From: Urechidicola croceus
GTDB lineage: Bacteria; Bacteroidota; Bacteroidia; Flavobacteriales; Flavobacteriaceae
Length of the DNA stretch: 64,000 bases
Direction: 5' to 3'
Assembly (NCBI GenBank): GCA_905181865.1
Contig: CAJIZG010000005.1
Location: 540,705-604,704, forward strand
A model generated the notes under the pieces. The model saw only the letters and a program-made list of their open reading frames with translations, was not told the origin of the DNA and did not search any database. Below, piece after piece: positions 26,657-35,744 of this stretch; positions within the stretch are counted from its first letter, which is position 1; each line of letters begins with the position of its first letter. The position numbers and the translations under genes are program-made.

Positions 26657-28570
26657 TTAAAAGAAATATCTTTTAAAAGCTTCTAAGGCAGCATAATCAG
26701 ACAATCCTAAAGCGTGGTATTTTCTAGCAGTATCATTATTCCGATCTTCTGCTCTTACCCAAAATTCTCTGGTGTCGTTACCTTGAAACATAACTCCATC
26801 TTTTTGCGATTGATGATAGAAAATCGCTTTTCTTTTCTTCAATACTTGATCTGGACTCATTGGTACCGCCATTTCAATTTGGTGAATATCCCATTCGTGC
26901 CATGCACCTCTATACAGCCATACCCAACAATCATCCATATAATCGTTGTGTTTTAAGTTTTCTAATGCTGCAAAAATAGCATCCAAACATACTTTGTGTG
27001 TGCCATGTGGATCTGCTAAATCACCAGCGGCGTAAATTTGATGCGGCTTAATTTCTTCAATTTTATTGGCTACAATATCGATATCGATTTGACCAATAGG
27101 ATTCTTTTTTACCGTTCCTGTCTCATAGAAAGGAAGTTCTAAAAAGTGAATATTCTTATCGAGCAATCCAACGAAACGAGTAGCCGCTAAAGATTCTCTT
27201 CTTCTAATAATTCCTTTTAATTTACGAACATTAATATCATCTTCGTAAGCAGTAGTTTTAGTATTGATACTTTCAATGATTGCATCTGCGTTAGCATCGT
27301 CTGGATTAAGATCTTTTAATACTTCAGCAAATTTCAATGCTTCATGATCAGAAACAGCAATATTTCCTGAAGTCTGATACACAACATGTACATCATGACC
27401 TTGTTCTACCAATCTATCAAAAGTTCCTCCCATAGAAATCACATCATCATCTGGATGAGGACTAAAGATAATAACTCTCTTTTTGTCTGGTTTTGCTCTT
27501 TCTGGTCTAGATGAGTCATCTGCATTTGGTTTACCACCTGGCCAACCTGTAATGGTATGCTGTAGTTGATTGAACATTTTAATGTTTAAATCATAAGCAG
27601 AACCTCTCTCGGCTAATAAATTTGACATTCCGTTATCATTGTAATCTTTTTCTGTAAGCCTAAGTATCGATTTTCGGGTAGTTTCACATAACCAAACAAT
27701 AGCTTTCCCAATCAATTCATCATCCCATAGACATGGACCAACTAGCCATGGAGTTTTAAATCGCGTCAATTCTTCTGAAGCTTCTTCATTTATTACGAAA
27801 GTGGTGTTTTTGTGTTCTTGTAAATAGGTTGCAGGAACTTCTGAAGAAATTTCACCTTCAATAGTTTCTTTTAGGATAGCCGATTTATTTGCTCCCCAAC
27901 CTAACAATACAATTCTTTTGGCTTTTCTTACAGTTCCAATTCCCATAGTAATTGCTTTCTTTGGAACATTCTCAATTCCTAAAAAAGAACTAGCAGCATC
28001 TGCTCTTGTAACAGGATCTAAAGTTATACTTCTCGTACCTGAATTATAATGTGAGCCCGGTTCATTAAAACCAATATGACCAGTTCTTCCAATACCTAAT
28101 AGTTGAAAGTCTAATCCACCATATTCGTTTATTTTTAGATCGTAATCGATACAGTATTGATGCAATTCCTCCGATGAAACAGTTCCGTCAGGAATGTTTA
28201 CATTTTCAGGCTTTATATCAATATGATTAAATAAATGTTGATACATAAAATAATGGTAGCTGTGAATACTCTCCGTTTCCATGGTGTAATATTCGTCTAA
28301 GTTAAAACTAACAACATTTGAAAAGCTTAAACCATCTTCTTTGTGCATACGTACTAATTCTTCATATACTCTTATAGGCGATGATCCCGTTGCTAATCCA
28401 AGAATACACAATTTATTTTTTTTTTGTTTCCTTTTAATAAGATCTGCAATTTCTTTTGCAATACAGATAGAACCTTCATCTGAATTTTCGAAAATCACAT
28501 TGTGAATTTTCTCAAACCTTGTATCCTCAAATTGTCCAGCTGGTTTATAGTTGATGTTTACTGCTTTCAT
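26657..28570 (-). CDS. nagB: Glucosamine-6-phosphate deaminase fused to a PIG-L deacetylase domain
   Basis: This two-domain protein has 637 residues. The first 270 or so form a NagB domain (GLATGSSPIRVYEEL at 58-72, LDEYY near 91, GIGRTGHIGFNEPGS at 159-173), which converts glucosamine-6-P to fructose-6-P and ammonia. The C-terminal half is a PIG-L/LmbE-type zinc hydrolase (IIFSPHPDDDVISMGG near 370, later DPHGTHKVC). PIG-L enzymes remove N-acetyl groups from sugars, so the fusion could deacetylate and deaminate. Such fusions are known in Bacteroidota. The gene is opposite in direction to its neighbours but central to the amino-sugar module. Confidence 0.92.
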   Translation of the reverse strand: MKAVNINYKPAGQFEDTRFEKIHNVIFENSDEGSICIAKEIADLIKRKQKKNKLCILGLATGSSPIRVYEELVRMHKEDGLSFSNVVSFNLDEYYTMETESIHSYHYFMYQHLFNHIDIKPENVNIPDGTVSSEELHQYCIDYDLKINEYGGLDFQLLGIGRTGHIGFNEPGSHYNSGTRSITLDPVTRADAASSFLGIENVPKKAITMGIGTVRKAKRIVLLGWGANKSAILKETIEGEISSEVPATYLQEHKNTTFVINEEASEELTRFKTPWLVGPCLWDDELIGKAIVWLCETTRKSILRLTEKDYNDNGMSNLLAERGSAYDLNIKMFNQLQHTITGWPGGKPNADDSSRPERAKPDKKRVIIFSPHPDDDVISMGGTFDRLVEQGHDVHVVYQTSGNIAVSDHEALKFAEVLKDLNPDDANADAIIESINTKTTAYEDDINVRKLKGIIRRRESLAATRFVGLLDKNIHFLELPFYETGTVKKNPIGQIDIDIVANKIEEIKPHQIYAAGDLADPHGTHKVCLDAIFAALENLKHNDYMDDCWVWLYRGAWHEWDIHQIEMAVPMSPDQVLKKRKAIFYHQSQKDGVMFQGNDTREFWVRAEDRNNDTARKYHALGLSDYAALEAFKRYFF

Positions 28571-28789
28571 TATTTAATATTATTTAATATTTTAAAAATA
28601 GAAGTATAATTGTTGAAGGCAAATTAAAATCTATGAACAGCAGTAGTTCAGCAATAGAAAGCAGCGTTTTAAAGATTAATGTGTAGTCGCTTTTTAGCAA
28701 TTAATACCTAGTTTCAAATTTTGAAATGTTAACTAAAACTCATACTTTACATCTCTCTAAGGGAACTCTATGGTTAAAAATATTCTTTT
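28571..28789. other. Divergent control region between nagB and lytS-like genes
   Basis: 219 bp between two divergent starts. It should hold the promoters of both. I found only weak boxes (TATACTTC on the minus strand) and no convincing operator. Confidence 0.4.
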
Positions 28790-29836
28790 TTGAAATTAAG
28801 TTGGATAGAAAATACCAGTAGTTCCATTCCCAGAAAATATCATATTTTATTTTGGGTTGGATACTTTTTATTTAATGTTATTAAGTGGGGTAGTTATTTT
28901 GAAGATTATTGGTATTCTTTAAAATCAAACTTGGTTGTCTTTCCGTTAAATATTATAATTGTTTACATAAATATTTATTATTTATTACCAAATTTTATCC
29001 TTGAACGACGCTACAAGACGTATGTTTTTTATCTTCTTATTGCACTTGGTGTAACGTATGTAATTCGGACTGAACTCATATTTTTTTTAGTGTCAGAAAA
29101 TATATGGCCTGAATCTCAGACACCTCAATCGGCTTATAGTTTTAATCATATACTTGAAGTTCTTATAGGTATAATTTATGTAGTTTCTTTAGGCACTGCA
29201 ATTAAGTTGACAGTAGATTGGGCTTTTGAAATTCAAAGAGTTAAAGATTTGCAAAAAATTCAACTGAGAACGGAATTAAATTTTTTAAAGTCTCAAATTC
29301 AACCACATTTTTTCTTTAACACTTTGAATAATTTGTATGCTTTGGCTTTGGAGAAATCTGACGCAGCACCGAGCGTTATTTTAAAATTGTCAGACATTAT
29401 GCAATATGTATTGTATGATGTTAAAGAGCCACAAGTTCGTTTGCTTAATGAAATTAACTATATTAATAATTATATTGATTTGGAGCGACTGAGGTTTGGG
29501 GATGCTATAGAATCCAGGATTGATATTTCGGGAGAAATTGAAGATGTCAATCTACCTCCATTGTTGTTCTTGCCTTTTATTGAAAACTGTTTTAAACATG
29601 GAGTCAATGAAAATAACAATGTTAAAATTCTTATTGATTTTACGATTATAAACAATGAATATTTGGAGTTCAAAGTAGACAATACATTTGCCGGAAAGGA
29701 AGTAGCAGGCGAGCGTCAAGGGATTGGAAATAAAAATGTGAGAAGGAGGTTAGAGTTATTATATAATTCTAAATTTGAACTTTCAACTAGTTTGAAAGAG
29801 AATATGTACAAAGTACGATTGAAAATACCAATTTGA
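28790..29836 (+). CDS. LytS-type sensor histidine kinase
   Basis: This is a membrane sensor kinase of 348 residues. Four predicted helices (about 18-36, 45-65, 76-95 and 116-140) are followed by the His_kinase domain with the phospho-acceptor in SQIQPHFFFNTLNNLYALA, the N-box-like IENCFKHGVNE and the G-box GIGNKNVRRRLELLY. It pairs with the LytTR regulator 81 bp downstream. Start is TTG at 28790; no in-frame ATG precedes the conserved part. Its position suggests it senses amino-sugar or cell-wall-derived signals, which is an inference. Confidence 0.9.
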   Translation: MKLSWIENTSSSIPRKYHILFWVGYFLFNVIKWGSYFEDYWYSLKSNLVVFPLNIIIVYINIYYLLPNFILERRYKTYVFYLLIALGVTYVIRTELIFFLVSENIWPESQTPQSAYSFNHILEVLIGIIYVVSLGTAIKLTVDWAFEIQRVKDLQKIQLRTELNFLKSQIQPHFFFNTLNNLYALALEKSDAAPSVILKLSDIMQYVLYDVKEPQVRLLNEINYINNYIDLERLRFGDAIESRIDISGEIEDVNLPPLLFLPFIENCFKHGVNENNNVKILIDFTIINNEYLEFKVDNTFAGKEVAGERQGIGNKNVRRRLELLYNSKFELSTSLKENMYKVRLKIPI

Positions 29837-29917
29837 TAATATTTCAACACTTTTTATCCTAGAGTAATAGACTATTAGGATGTTCCGTTAGTAATGGGAT
29901 ACAATTAATACAAATAA

Positions 29918-30640
29918 ATGAAAATTAAAGGAATTATTATAGACGATGAGGCTTTAGCGATTAAAGTGATTGAAAGTCACTTGAATGAATTCAAAAATTT
30001 TGAGCTAGTCGCGACTTTTAACTCACCTATTAATGCCTTAAGTATTATTGAAAATAAAGAGATTGATGTCGTTTATTTAGATATTAATATGCCGATGATG
30101 AATGGCTTAGAATTTATTCGTTCTTTAACGCATAGGCCACATATTATTATTACGACGGCTTATAGAGAATATGCAGTTGAAAGTTTTGATTTAAATGTAC
30201 TTGATTATTTGGTCAAACCAATTCCTTTTGGACGCTTTTTGAAGGCATTTAATAAATTAACGAATAGAATTAGTCTTGAGAAGGAGAACCTTAAAGACCT
30301 TTCAATTAATGAGGATCCATTTATTTTTTTAAAGGTGGATAAAAAATTAATGAAGATTAAATTGAATGATATTCTTTATATAGAAAGTTTAAAGGATTAT
30401 ATTAAGGTTATAACGTTGGTTGGGGATTATTTAGTGCATAAATCTATGACTAGTATTTCCGAAGAATTGCCGAGCGATCACTTTATTCGTATTCATAGAT
30501 CTTTTACTATTGCCATTAATAAAATTACTTTTCTAGAAGGTAATTCTGTTAAAATTGCAAACAGAAGAATTCCTATTGGACGGAATTATCTACAAATCTC
30601 AAAACAGAAGATATTAAATAGTACAGATTTTCCAGCCTAA
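29918..30640 (+). CDS. LytR/AlgR-type response regulator (LytTR domain)
   Basis: The protein has 240 residues. The N-terminal receiver has acidic pocket IDDEALA (about 8-14), phospho-Asp in VVYLDINMPMMNG and the conserved Thr/Lys in IITTAYREYAVESF and LVKPIPFGRF. The C-terminal LytTR DNA-binding domain contains YIESLKDYIKV and FIRIHRSFTIAINKI. It is the partner of the upstream kinase. Likely targets are the transporter and acetyltransferase genes directly downstream. Confidence 0.93.
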   Translation: MKIKGIIIDDEALAIKVIESHLNEFKNFELVATFNSPINALSIIENKEIDVVYLDINMPMMNGLEFIRSLTHRPHIIITTAYREYAVESFDLNVLDYLVKPIPFGRFLKAFNKLTNRISLEKENLKDLSINEDPFIFLKVDKKLMKIKLNDILYIESLKDYIKVITLVGDYLVHKSMTSISEELPSDHFIRIHRSFTIAINKITFLEGNSVKIANRRIPIGRNYLQISKQKILNSTDFPA

Positions 30641-30794
30641 ATTTGAACTAAATTTTCTTTGTTTGTGCCAGAAACATTTCTTTTCGACCCTTAAATAGAG
30701 TTACTAATAGATTTTTTTTTTCAACAAGAATTAATGTATTACTTTAGGGCAGCGAAATTAAAATATTTCTAAAACTAACTTAAACTTAAAATCA

Positions 30795-32126
30795 ATGAGT
30801 ACAACTACATCAACAGTTCAACCTAAAAATACTATCGTGCCAATTGCTATTATCGCCGGATTGTTTTTTATTTTCGGATTTGTAACTTGGATTAATGGAG
30901 CCTTAATTCCATTTATGAAAACTATAAACGAATTAACAGATGCGCAAGCTTATTTGGTTGCATCCGCTTCTTATATTTCATTTGTGGTAATGGCACTTCC
31001 GGCTTCTTATATTATTAAAAAAATTGGGTTTAGAAAAGGGATGTCGCTGGGACTAATTGTTATGGCAATTGGAGCGTTGGTATTTATACCAGCTGCTGAA
31101 GCGAGAACTTATTGGATGTTTTTAGCAGCAATTTTTATTCAAGGTTTGGGAATGACTTTATTGCAAACTGCGTCAAATCCATATATCACTATATTAGGAC
31201 CTATTGAAAGTGCCGCTAGACGAATTTCAATAATGGGGATTGCAAATAAAGTTGCAGGTGCATTGGGATCATTAATTTTCGGAGCTATTTTATTGTCCGG
31301 AATAGATGGTGTTAATGAAAAATTAAATACTGCGTCAGCAGACGAAAAGGCTACTTTGTTGAATACAATGGCAGATAGTGTTGTTACTCCTTATATTGTA
31401 ATGGCGGTAGTTTTAGTAATATTAGGGGTGTTAATTAGAAAAGCGCCGCTTCCTCATGTTGAAGCAGAACCAATAGATGAGACGCAAGGCGGTGCTTCAG
31501 CAAAAACAAGTATTTTTCAATTCCCACATTTATGGTTAGGTGTACTGGCTTTGTTCTTATATGTAGGTGTTGAGGTAATTGCTGGAGATACGATTATCTC
31601 TTATGGTATATCATTAGGGATTCCAGTGGCCGAGGCAAAGTATTTTACGATGTATACCTTGTTTGCCATGGTAGCAATGTATGCGTTAGGTGCATTACTT
31701 ATTCCTAAATATTTGAAGCAAGATTTAGCCTTAAAAATAAGTGCTGTTCTAGGGATCATATTTACAGTGTGTATAATTTTTACAACAGGATTTACGTCTG
31801 TTTTATTTGTTGCTGCTTTAGGTTTAGCAAACGCTTTAGTTTGGCCTGCTATTTGGCCATTAACTTTGGAAGGTTTAGGTAAATTTACAAAAACGGCTTC
31901 TGCATTATTGATTATGGCAATCTCAGGAGGTGCCATTATACCACCTTTATATGGAAGTTTTGTTGATAGTAATAAAATGGAATTGATGGCTCAAGGTATG
32001 GATGAGGCCACTGCATTGGCGCAAGCATCAACCGGTAGTTATTGGATTTTGTTTCCTTGTTATATTTTTATACTATATTATGCCATTGCAGGTCATAAAG
32101 TTGGGCTAAAAAAATCAATAAAATAG
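30795..32126 (+). CDS. NagP/FucP-type sugar MFS transporter
   Basis: This is a proton-coupled sugar importer of the major facilitator superfamily, 443 residues with 12 predicted membrane helices. FVTWINGALIPFMK near residue 30, and QTASNPYITILGPIESAA in the middle, are hallmarks of the FHS (FucP-like) group. Relatives carry fucose, glucose/galactose or N-acetylglucosamine; the neighbouring nagB fusion and NagX-like gene favour GlcNAc. The stop codon overlaps the next gene's GTG start by one base. Confidence 0.9.
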   Translation: MSTTTSTVQPKNTIVPIAIIAGLFFIFGFVTWINGALIPFMKTINELTDAQAYLVASASYISFVVMALPASYIIKKIGFRKGMSLGLIVMAIGALVFIPAAEARTYWMFLAAIFIQGLGMTLLQTASNPYITILGPIESAARRISIMGIANKVAGALGSLIFGAILLSGIDGVNEKLNTASADEKATLLNTMADSVVTPYIVMAVVLVILGVLIRKAPLPHVEAEPIDETQGGASAKTSIFQFPHLWLGVLALFLYVGVEVIAGDTIISYGISLGIPVAEAKYFTMYTLFAMVAMYALGALLIPKYLKQDLALKISAVLGIIFTVCIIFTTGFTSVLFVAALGLANALVWPAIWPLTLEGLGKFTKTASALLIMAISGGAIIPPLYGSFVDSNKMELMAQGMDEATALAQASTGSYWILFPCYIFILYYAIAGHKVGLKKSIK

Positions 32127-33229
32127 TGTCAACTGCCAAGCGGTTAGTTGCTCTTGATGTTTTAAGAGGCTTAACTATAGCTTTAATGATATTAGTAAAT
32201 ACTCCAGGAAGTTGGTCTTATGTATACAAGCCATTAAGACATGCTCCCTGGAATGGTTGCACGCCTACGGATTTAGTGTTTCCTTTTTTCTTATTTATTG
32301 TAGGAGTATCTATGTGGTACTCTTTTAAAAAGTATGGCGATGAAATAACAAAAAGAGGACTTCAAAAAGTGTTGAAACGGTTTTTAGTTATTTTCCTATT
32401 AGGACTTTTTTTAAATGCTTTCCCAAAGTTTGAATTTGAAAATCTAAGATATTTTGGAGTATTACAGCGTATCGCAATTGCTTATGCTATTGCGGCTATA
32501 TTATGCATGAAATTTGACTTTAAGGGGTTGATTATATCTTTTATAGTACTTTTATTAGGGTATTGGATAGTTATTCACTTTTTAGGAACAGAGAACCCAT
32601 ATAGTTTAGAAACAAATATTGTTAGAAAGATTGATTTGCTGTTATTTGGAGAACAACACTTGTATGGAGGATATGGGGTTAAGTTTGACCCGGAAGGGCT
32701 GTTATCTTCCATTCCCGCAATAGGAAGCGTTCTTTTAGGTTATTTTAGTGGAAGAATAATTGATAAATCTGGTGGAGTATTTTTACGTATTCGAAATTTA
32801 ATGATATACGGAGTGATTGCTGTTGTGATTGGTTTGGTATGGCATAATGGATTTCCGATTAACAAACCTATCTGGTCGAGTTCATACGTATTGTTTACAG
32901 GTGGATTAGGGATGTTATTTCTCGCCATGTTTTTATGGTTAATCGACATAAAGCAACTAAAATGGGCCTTTAAACCATTTCTTCATTTTGGGATGAATCC
33001 CCTTTTTATTTTTGTACTCGCTGGAATGTTCGGAAGAGTATTACGATATATTAAAGTAACAAATGGGTTGGATGAAAAAACGACTATATTGAATTTTTAT
33101 TATACAGATATTTTAACTCCATTATTCGGACATTTAAACGGATCTCTGGCGTATGCAGTTTCACATGTAGTATTTTTCTGGATGATCGCCTATATTCTAT
33201 TTAAGAGTAAAGTATTTATTAAAATTTAG
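32126..33229 (+). CDS. NagX-like membrane acetyltransferase homologue (HGSNAT/DUF5009 family)
   Basis: This multi-pass membrane protein of 367 residues resembles heparan-alpha-glucosaminide N-acetyltransferase. It opens with KRLVALDVLRGLTIALMIL, then NTPGSWSYVYKPLRHAPWNG (the usual histidine region) and CTPTDLVFPFFLFIVGVSM; about ten helices follow. NagX proteins accompany NagP in GlcNAc/chitin utilisation gene sets, with a poorly defined job. The start is a GTG overlapping the transporter stop codon (TAGTG), so translation is coupled. Confidence 0.88.
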   Translation: MSTAKRLVALDVLRGLTIALMILVNTPGSWSYVYKPLRHAPWNGCTPTDLVFPFFLFIVGVSMWYSFKKYGDEITKRGLQKVLKRFLVIFLLGLFLNAFPKFEFENLRYFGVLQRIAIAYAIAAILCMKFDFKGLIISFIVLLLGYWIVIHFLGTENPYSLETNIVRKIDLLLFGEQHLYGGYGVKFDPEGLLSSIPAIGSVLLGYFSGRIIDKSGGVFLRIRNLMIYGVIAVVIGLVWHNGFPINKPIWSSSYVLFTGGLGMLFLAMFLWLIDIKQLKWAFKPFLHFGMNPLFIFVLAGMFGRVLRYIKVTNGLDEKTTILNFYYTDILTPLFGHLNGSLAYAVSHVVFFWMIAYILFKSKVFIKI

Positions 33230-33328
33230 GAAGTAACGGCTATGTAGCCTTGAAATAGGGATGCCTAATTAATTGCAAGATGTATTGTTGATAAGTATGA
33301 TATCGTATACACGGTAATTTTATAGCAC

Positions 33329-33361
33329 AAAAAAAGTCCTGATTTTTATCAGGACTTTTTT
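33329..33361. terminator. Bidirectional terminator between nagX-like and tsf
   Basis: AAAAAAAGTCCTGA pairs with TCAGGACTTTTTTT around a short AT loop. It separates the catabolic block from the convergent tsf. Confidence 0.88.
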
Positions 33362-33379
33362 AATATATTCATGTAAGAA

Positions 33380-34345
33380 CTATCCTAAAGCAACTCTAGA
33401 AAAAGCAGCAACACTTACATCACCATACGAAGTAATATAATCAGCAACACTTTTCTTTTCGTCTTTAATAAAGTTTTGATCTAATAAACATTCTTCTTGA
33501 TCTAAAGTAGTATTGTCAGAAATAAATCTTTCGATTTTTCCTGGTAAAATCCTATCCCAAATTTTCTCTGGTTTACCTTCAGCTTTTAGTTCTGCTTTCG
33601 CATCCTCTTCAACCTGCGCTAAAACTTCTGGAGTTAATTGAGACATAGAAATGTATTGTGGTACATTTTTAAGTGTTTTACCTAATCTGCCTAACTCAAT
33701 ATTATCTTTTTTGATAACAGCGATTCTTGCTTCAGTTTCAGAAGTAACAAATGCTGGGTCAAAATCTTTGTAAGATAAAGTAGTTGCACCCATTGAAGCG
33801 GCTTGCATTGCTAAATCTTTAGTCAATACATCAGCTTTATCAATAGCAGCAGATAAACCTACAATCGCAGCAATTTTATTACCGTGAACGTAAGAACCTA
33901 CAAAAGGAGCTTGGACTTTTTCAAAAGCAGTAATTTCTAATTTTTCACCAATAACACCAGTTTGTTCAACTAATTTTTCAGCAACTGTCATTCCTCCAAA
34001 GTCAGCACTTAAAAATGCTTCTTTAGAGTCAAAATTCATTGCGATGTCTGCAAATTGATTTGCCAATGAAACAAAGTTCTCATTTTTACCAACAAAATCA
34101 GTTTCACATGCTAAAACGATAGCAACACCAGAAGTATTATCATCATTTAATTTAGCAATAGCAACACCTTCCGTTGATTCTCTGTCAGCTCTTTTAGCAG
34201 CAACTTTTTGTCCTTTTTTACGAAGAACTTCAATCGCTTTGTCAAAATCACCTTCAGCTTCTACTAGGGCATTTTTACAATCCATCATACCAGCACCTGT
34301 GGTAGAACGTAATTTTTTTACATCTGCAGCAGTAATTTTTGCCAT
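33380..34345 (-). CDS. tsf: Elongation factor Ts
   Basis: EF-Ts exchanges GDP for GTP on EF-Tu. The 321-residue protein has the N-terminal UBA-like part with LRSTTGAGMMDCKNALVEAEGD, split here as LRSTTGAGMMDCKNAL then VEAEGD, and the core motif ACETDFVGKNENF. A C-terminal coiled-coil/extended region is also present. Length is usual for Bacteroidota. It is downstream of rpsB on the same strand, with a perfect stem-loop between them. Confidence 0.97.
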   Translation of the reverse strand: MAKITAADVKKLRSTTGAGMMDCKNALVEAEGDFDKAIEVLRKKGQKVAAKRADRESTEGVAIAKLNDDNTSGVAIVLACETDFVGKNENFVSLANQFADIAMNFDSKEAFLSADFGGMTVAEKLVEQTGVIGEKLEITAFEKVQAPFVGSYVHGNKIAAIVGLSAAIDKADVLTKDLAMQAASMGATTLSYKDFDPAFVTSETEARIAVIKKDNIELGRLGKTLKNVPQYISMSQLTPEVLAQVEEDAKAELKAEGKPEKIWDRILPGKIERFISDNTTLDQEECLLDQNFIKDEKKSVADYITSYGDVSVAAFSRVALG

Positions 34346-34372
34346 ATTTGATATTCTTTATTAGTATTAGGA

Positions 34373-34406
34373 TTTAACTCGTAACAAAAAAATGTTACGA
34401 GTTAAA
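34373..34406 (-). promoter_or_regulatory. Perfect stem-loop in the rpsB-tsf spacer
   Basis: The 14-base arm TTTAACTCGTAACA (34373-34386) and its exact reverse complement (34393-34406) enclose six A residues (six T on the coding strand). It lies 15 bp after the rpsB stop and about 27 bp before tsf. It may attenuate transcription or protect the mRNA end; there is no T-run after the stem. Confidence 0.65.
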
Positions 34407-34421
34407 CTCAATTCTTGTTAA

Positions 34422-35174
34422 TTATGCTTTAACTTCTTTTGATTCAGCAGCAGGCTTTGCAGCAACTTCTTCTTCCTCTTTTTTAGTTTTTCTACTAGTT
34501 AATCCTTCAGTGATCGCTCCAGAAACAACTTCTAAAACTTTACTAATAGATTTTCCAGCGTCATCATTTGCAGGAATCACAAAATCAATTGGTCTTGGAT
34601 CAGAATTTGTATCAACCATCGCAAAAATTGGAATATTCAATTTTTGAGCTTCAGCAACAGCAATGTGCTCTTTCTTTACGTCAACAATAAACAACGCACC
34701 CGGTAAACGAGTCATTTCAGAAATAGAACCAAGATTCTTTTCTAATTTTGCACGTTGGCGATCAATTTGTAATTGCTCTCTTTTAGAAAGTGCAGCAAAT
34801 GATCCATCAATTTTCATTCTATCAATTTGAGCCATTTTCTTAACAGCTTTTCTAATAGTAACAAAGTTTGTTAACATTCCTCCAGGCCATCTCTCTGTGA
34901 TGAAAGGCATATTTACATTTGTTGCGTGCTCAGCAACGATATCTTTTGCTTGCTTTTTAGTTGCAACAAAAAGGATTTTCCTACCAGAAGCAGCAATTTT
35001 TCCTAATGCTTTTCCAGCTTCTTCGATTTTTGCAGCTGATTTATAAAGGTCAATAATATGAACTCCATTACGCTCTGTATAAATATACGGAGCCATGTTT
35101 GGATTCCATTTTCTTGTCAAGTGACCAAAGTGTACACCTGCGTCTAATAATTCTTTAATATCGATATTTGCCAT
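34422..35174 (-). CDS. rpsB: 30S ribosomal protein S2
   Basis: S2 binds the 30S body and helps recruit S1. The protein has 250 residues from the ATG at 35174 (MANIDIKELLDAGVHFGHLT, the standard start). The open frame continues upstream to 35237, but those codons do not resemble S2. TRKWNPNMAPYIY and LPGALFIVDVKKE are typical. The C-terminal tail is rich in Glu, Lys and Ala. Confidence 0.97.
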   Translation of the reverse strand: MANIDIKELLDAGVHFGHLTRKWNPNMAPYIYTERNGVHIIDLYKSAAKIEEAGKALGKIAASGRKILFVATKKQAKDIVAEHATNVNMPFITERWPGGMLTNFVTIRKAVKKMAQIDRMKIDGSFAALSKREQLQIDRQRAKLEKNLGSISEMTRLPGALFIVDVKKEHIAVAEAQKLNIPIFAMVDTNSDPRPIDFVIPANDDAGKSISKVLEVVSGAITEGLTSRKTKKEEEEVAAKPAAESKEVKA

Positions 35175-35328
35175 TTTTATTTTTAGTTTACTTTCGTTGT
35201 GATAGCAATAATTGAGTAGCGATTCTTTCGGTCTCAACTATTTAGATGCTAAACTGACATTCTAAAATTTATTCAGAATCTCTAACGGTTTTAATTTTAA
35301 TTTAAATAATTCGAATTTAATTTTAAGA

Positions 35329-35351
35329 GTTGCTGAAACTTGTTCAGCAAT
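35329..35351 (-). promoter_or_regulatory. Stem-loop in the rpsI-rpsB spacer
   Basis: TTGCTGAA (35330-35337) pairs with TTCAGCAA (35343-35350) around ACTTG, just after the rpsI stop. On the coding (minus) strand an AT-rich stretch follows. It could be a weak terminator or attenuator between rplM-rpsI and rpsB-tsf. Confidence 0.55.
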
Positions 35352-35355
35352 TCTA

Positions 35356-35742
35356 TTAACGTTTCGAAAATTGGAATTTTTTACGTGCTTTCTTCTGACC
35401 AAATTTCTTACGTTCAACCATTCTCGGGTCTCTAGTAAGTAATCCTTCTGGTTTTAATATCAAACGATATTCAGGGTCGATTTCACAAAGTGCTCTTGAA
35501 ATTGCCAAACGAATTGCTTCTGCTTGTCCGGTAATACCACCTCCAAATACACTAACTTTAATATCGTAAGATGTTAAGTGGTCAGTTAACATTAGTGGTT
35601 GGTTCACTTTATATTGAAGTGTTGAAGTTGTGAAATAGTTTGCTAACTCTCTATCGTTAACTGTAATATTTCCTTTTCCTTCAGAAAGATAAATACGAGC
35701 TACTGCCGTTTTTCTTCTACCTATTTTGTGTACTATTTCCAT
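35356..35742 (-). CDS. rpsI: 30S ribosomal protein S9
   Basis: Small-subunit protein whose C-terminal tail reaches the P-site tRNA. The 128 residues show IGRRKTAVARIYL, NQPLMLTDHLTSYDIKVSV and the basic tail KKFGQKKARKKFQFSKR ending in the usual SKR. It lies 2 bp after rplM. Confidence 0.97.
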   Translation of the reverse strand: MEIVHKIGRRKTAVARIYLSEGKGNITVNDRELANYFTTSTLQYKVNQPLMLTDHLTSYDIKVSVFGGGITGQAEAIRLAISRALCEIDPEYRLILKPEGLLTRDPRMVERKKFGQKKARKKFQFSKR

Positions 35743-35744
35743 AA

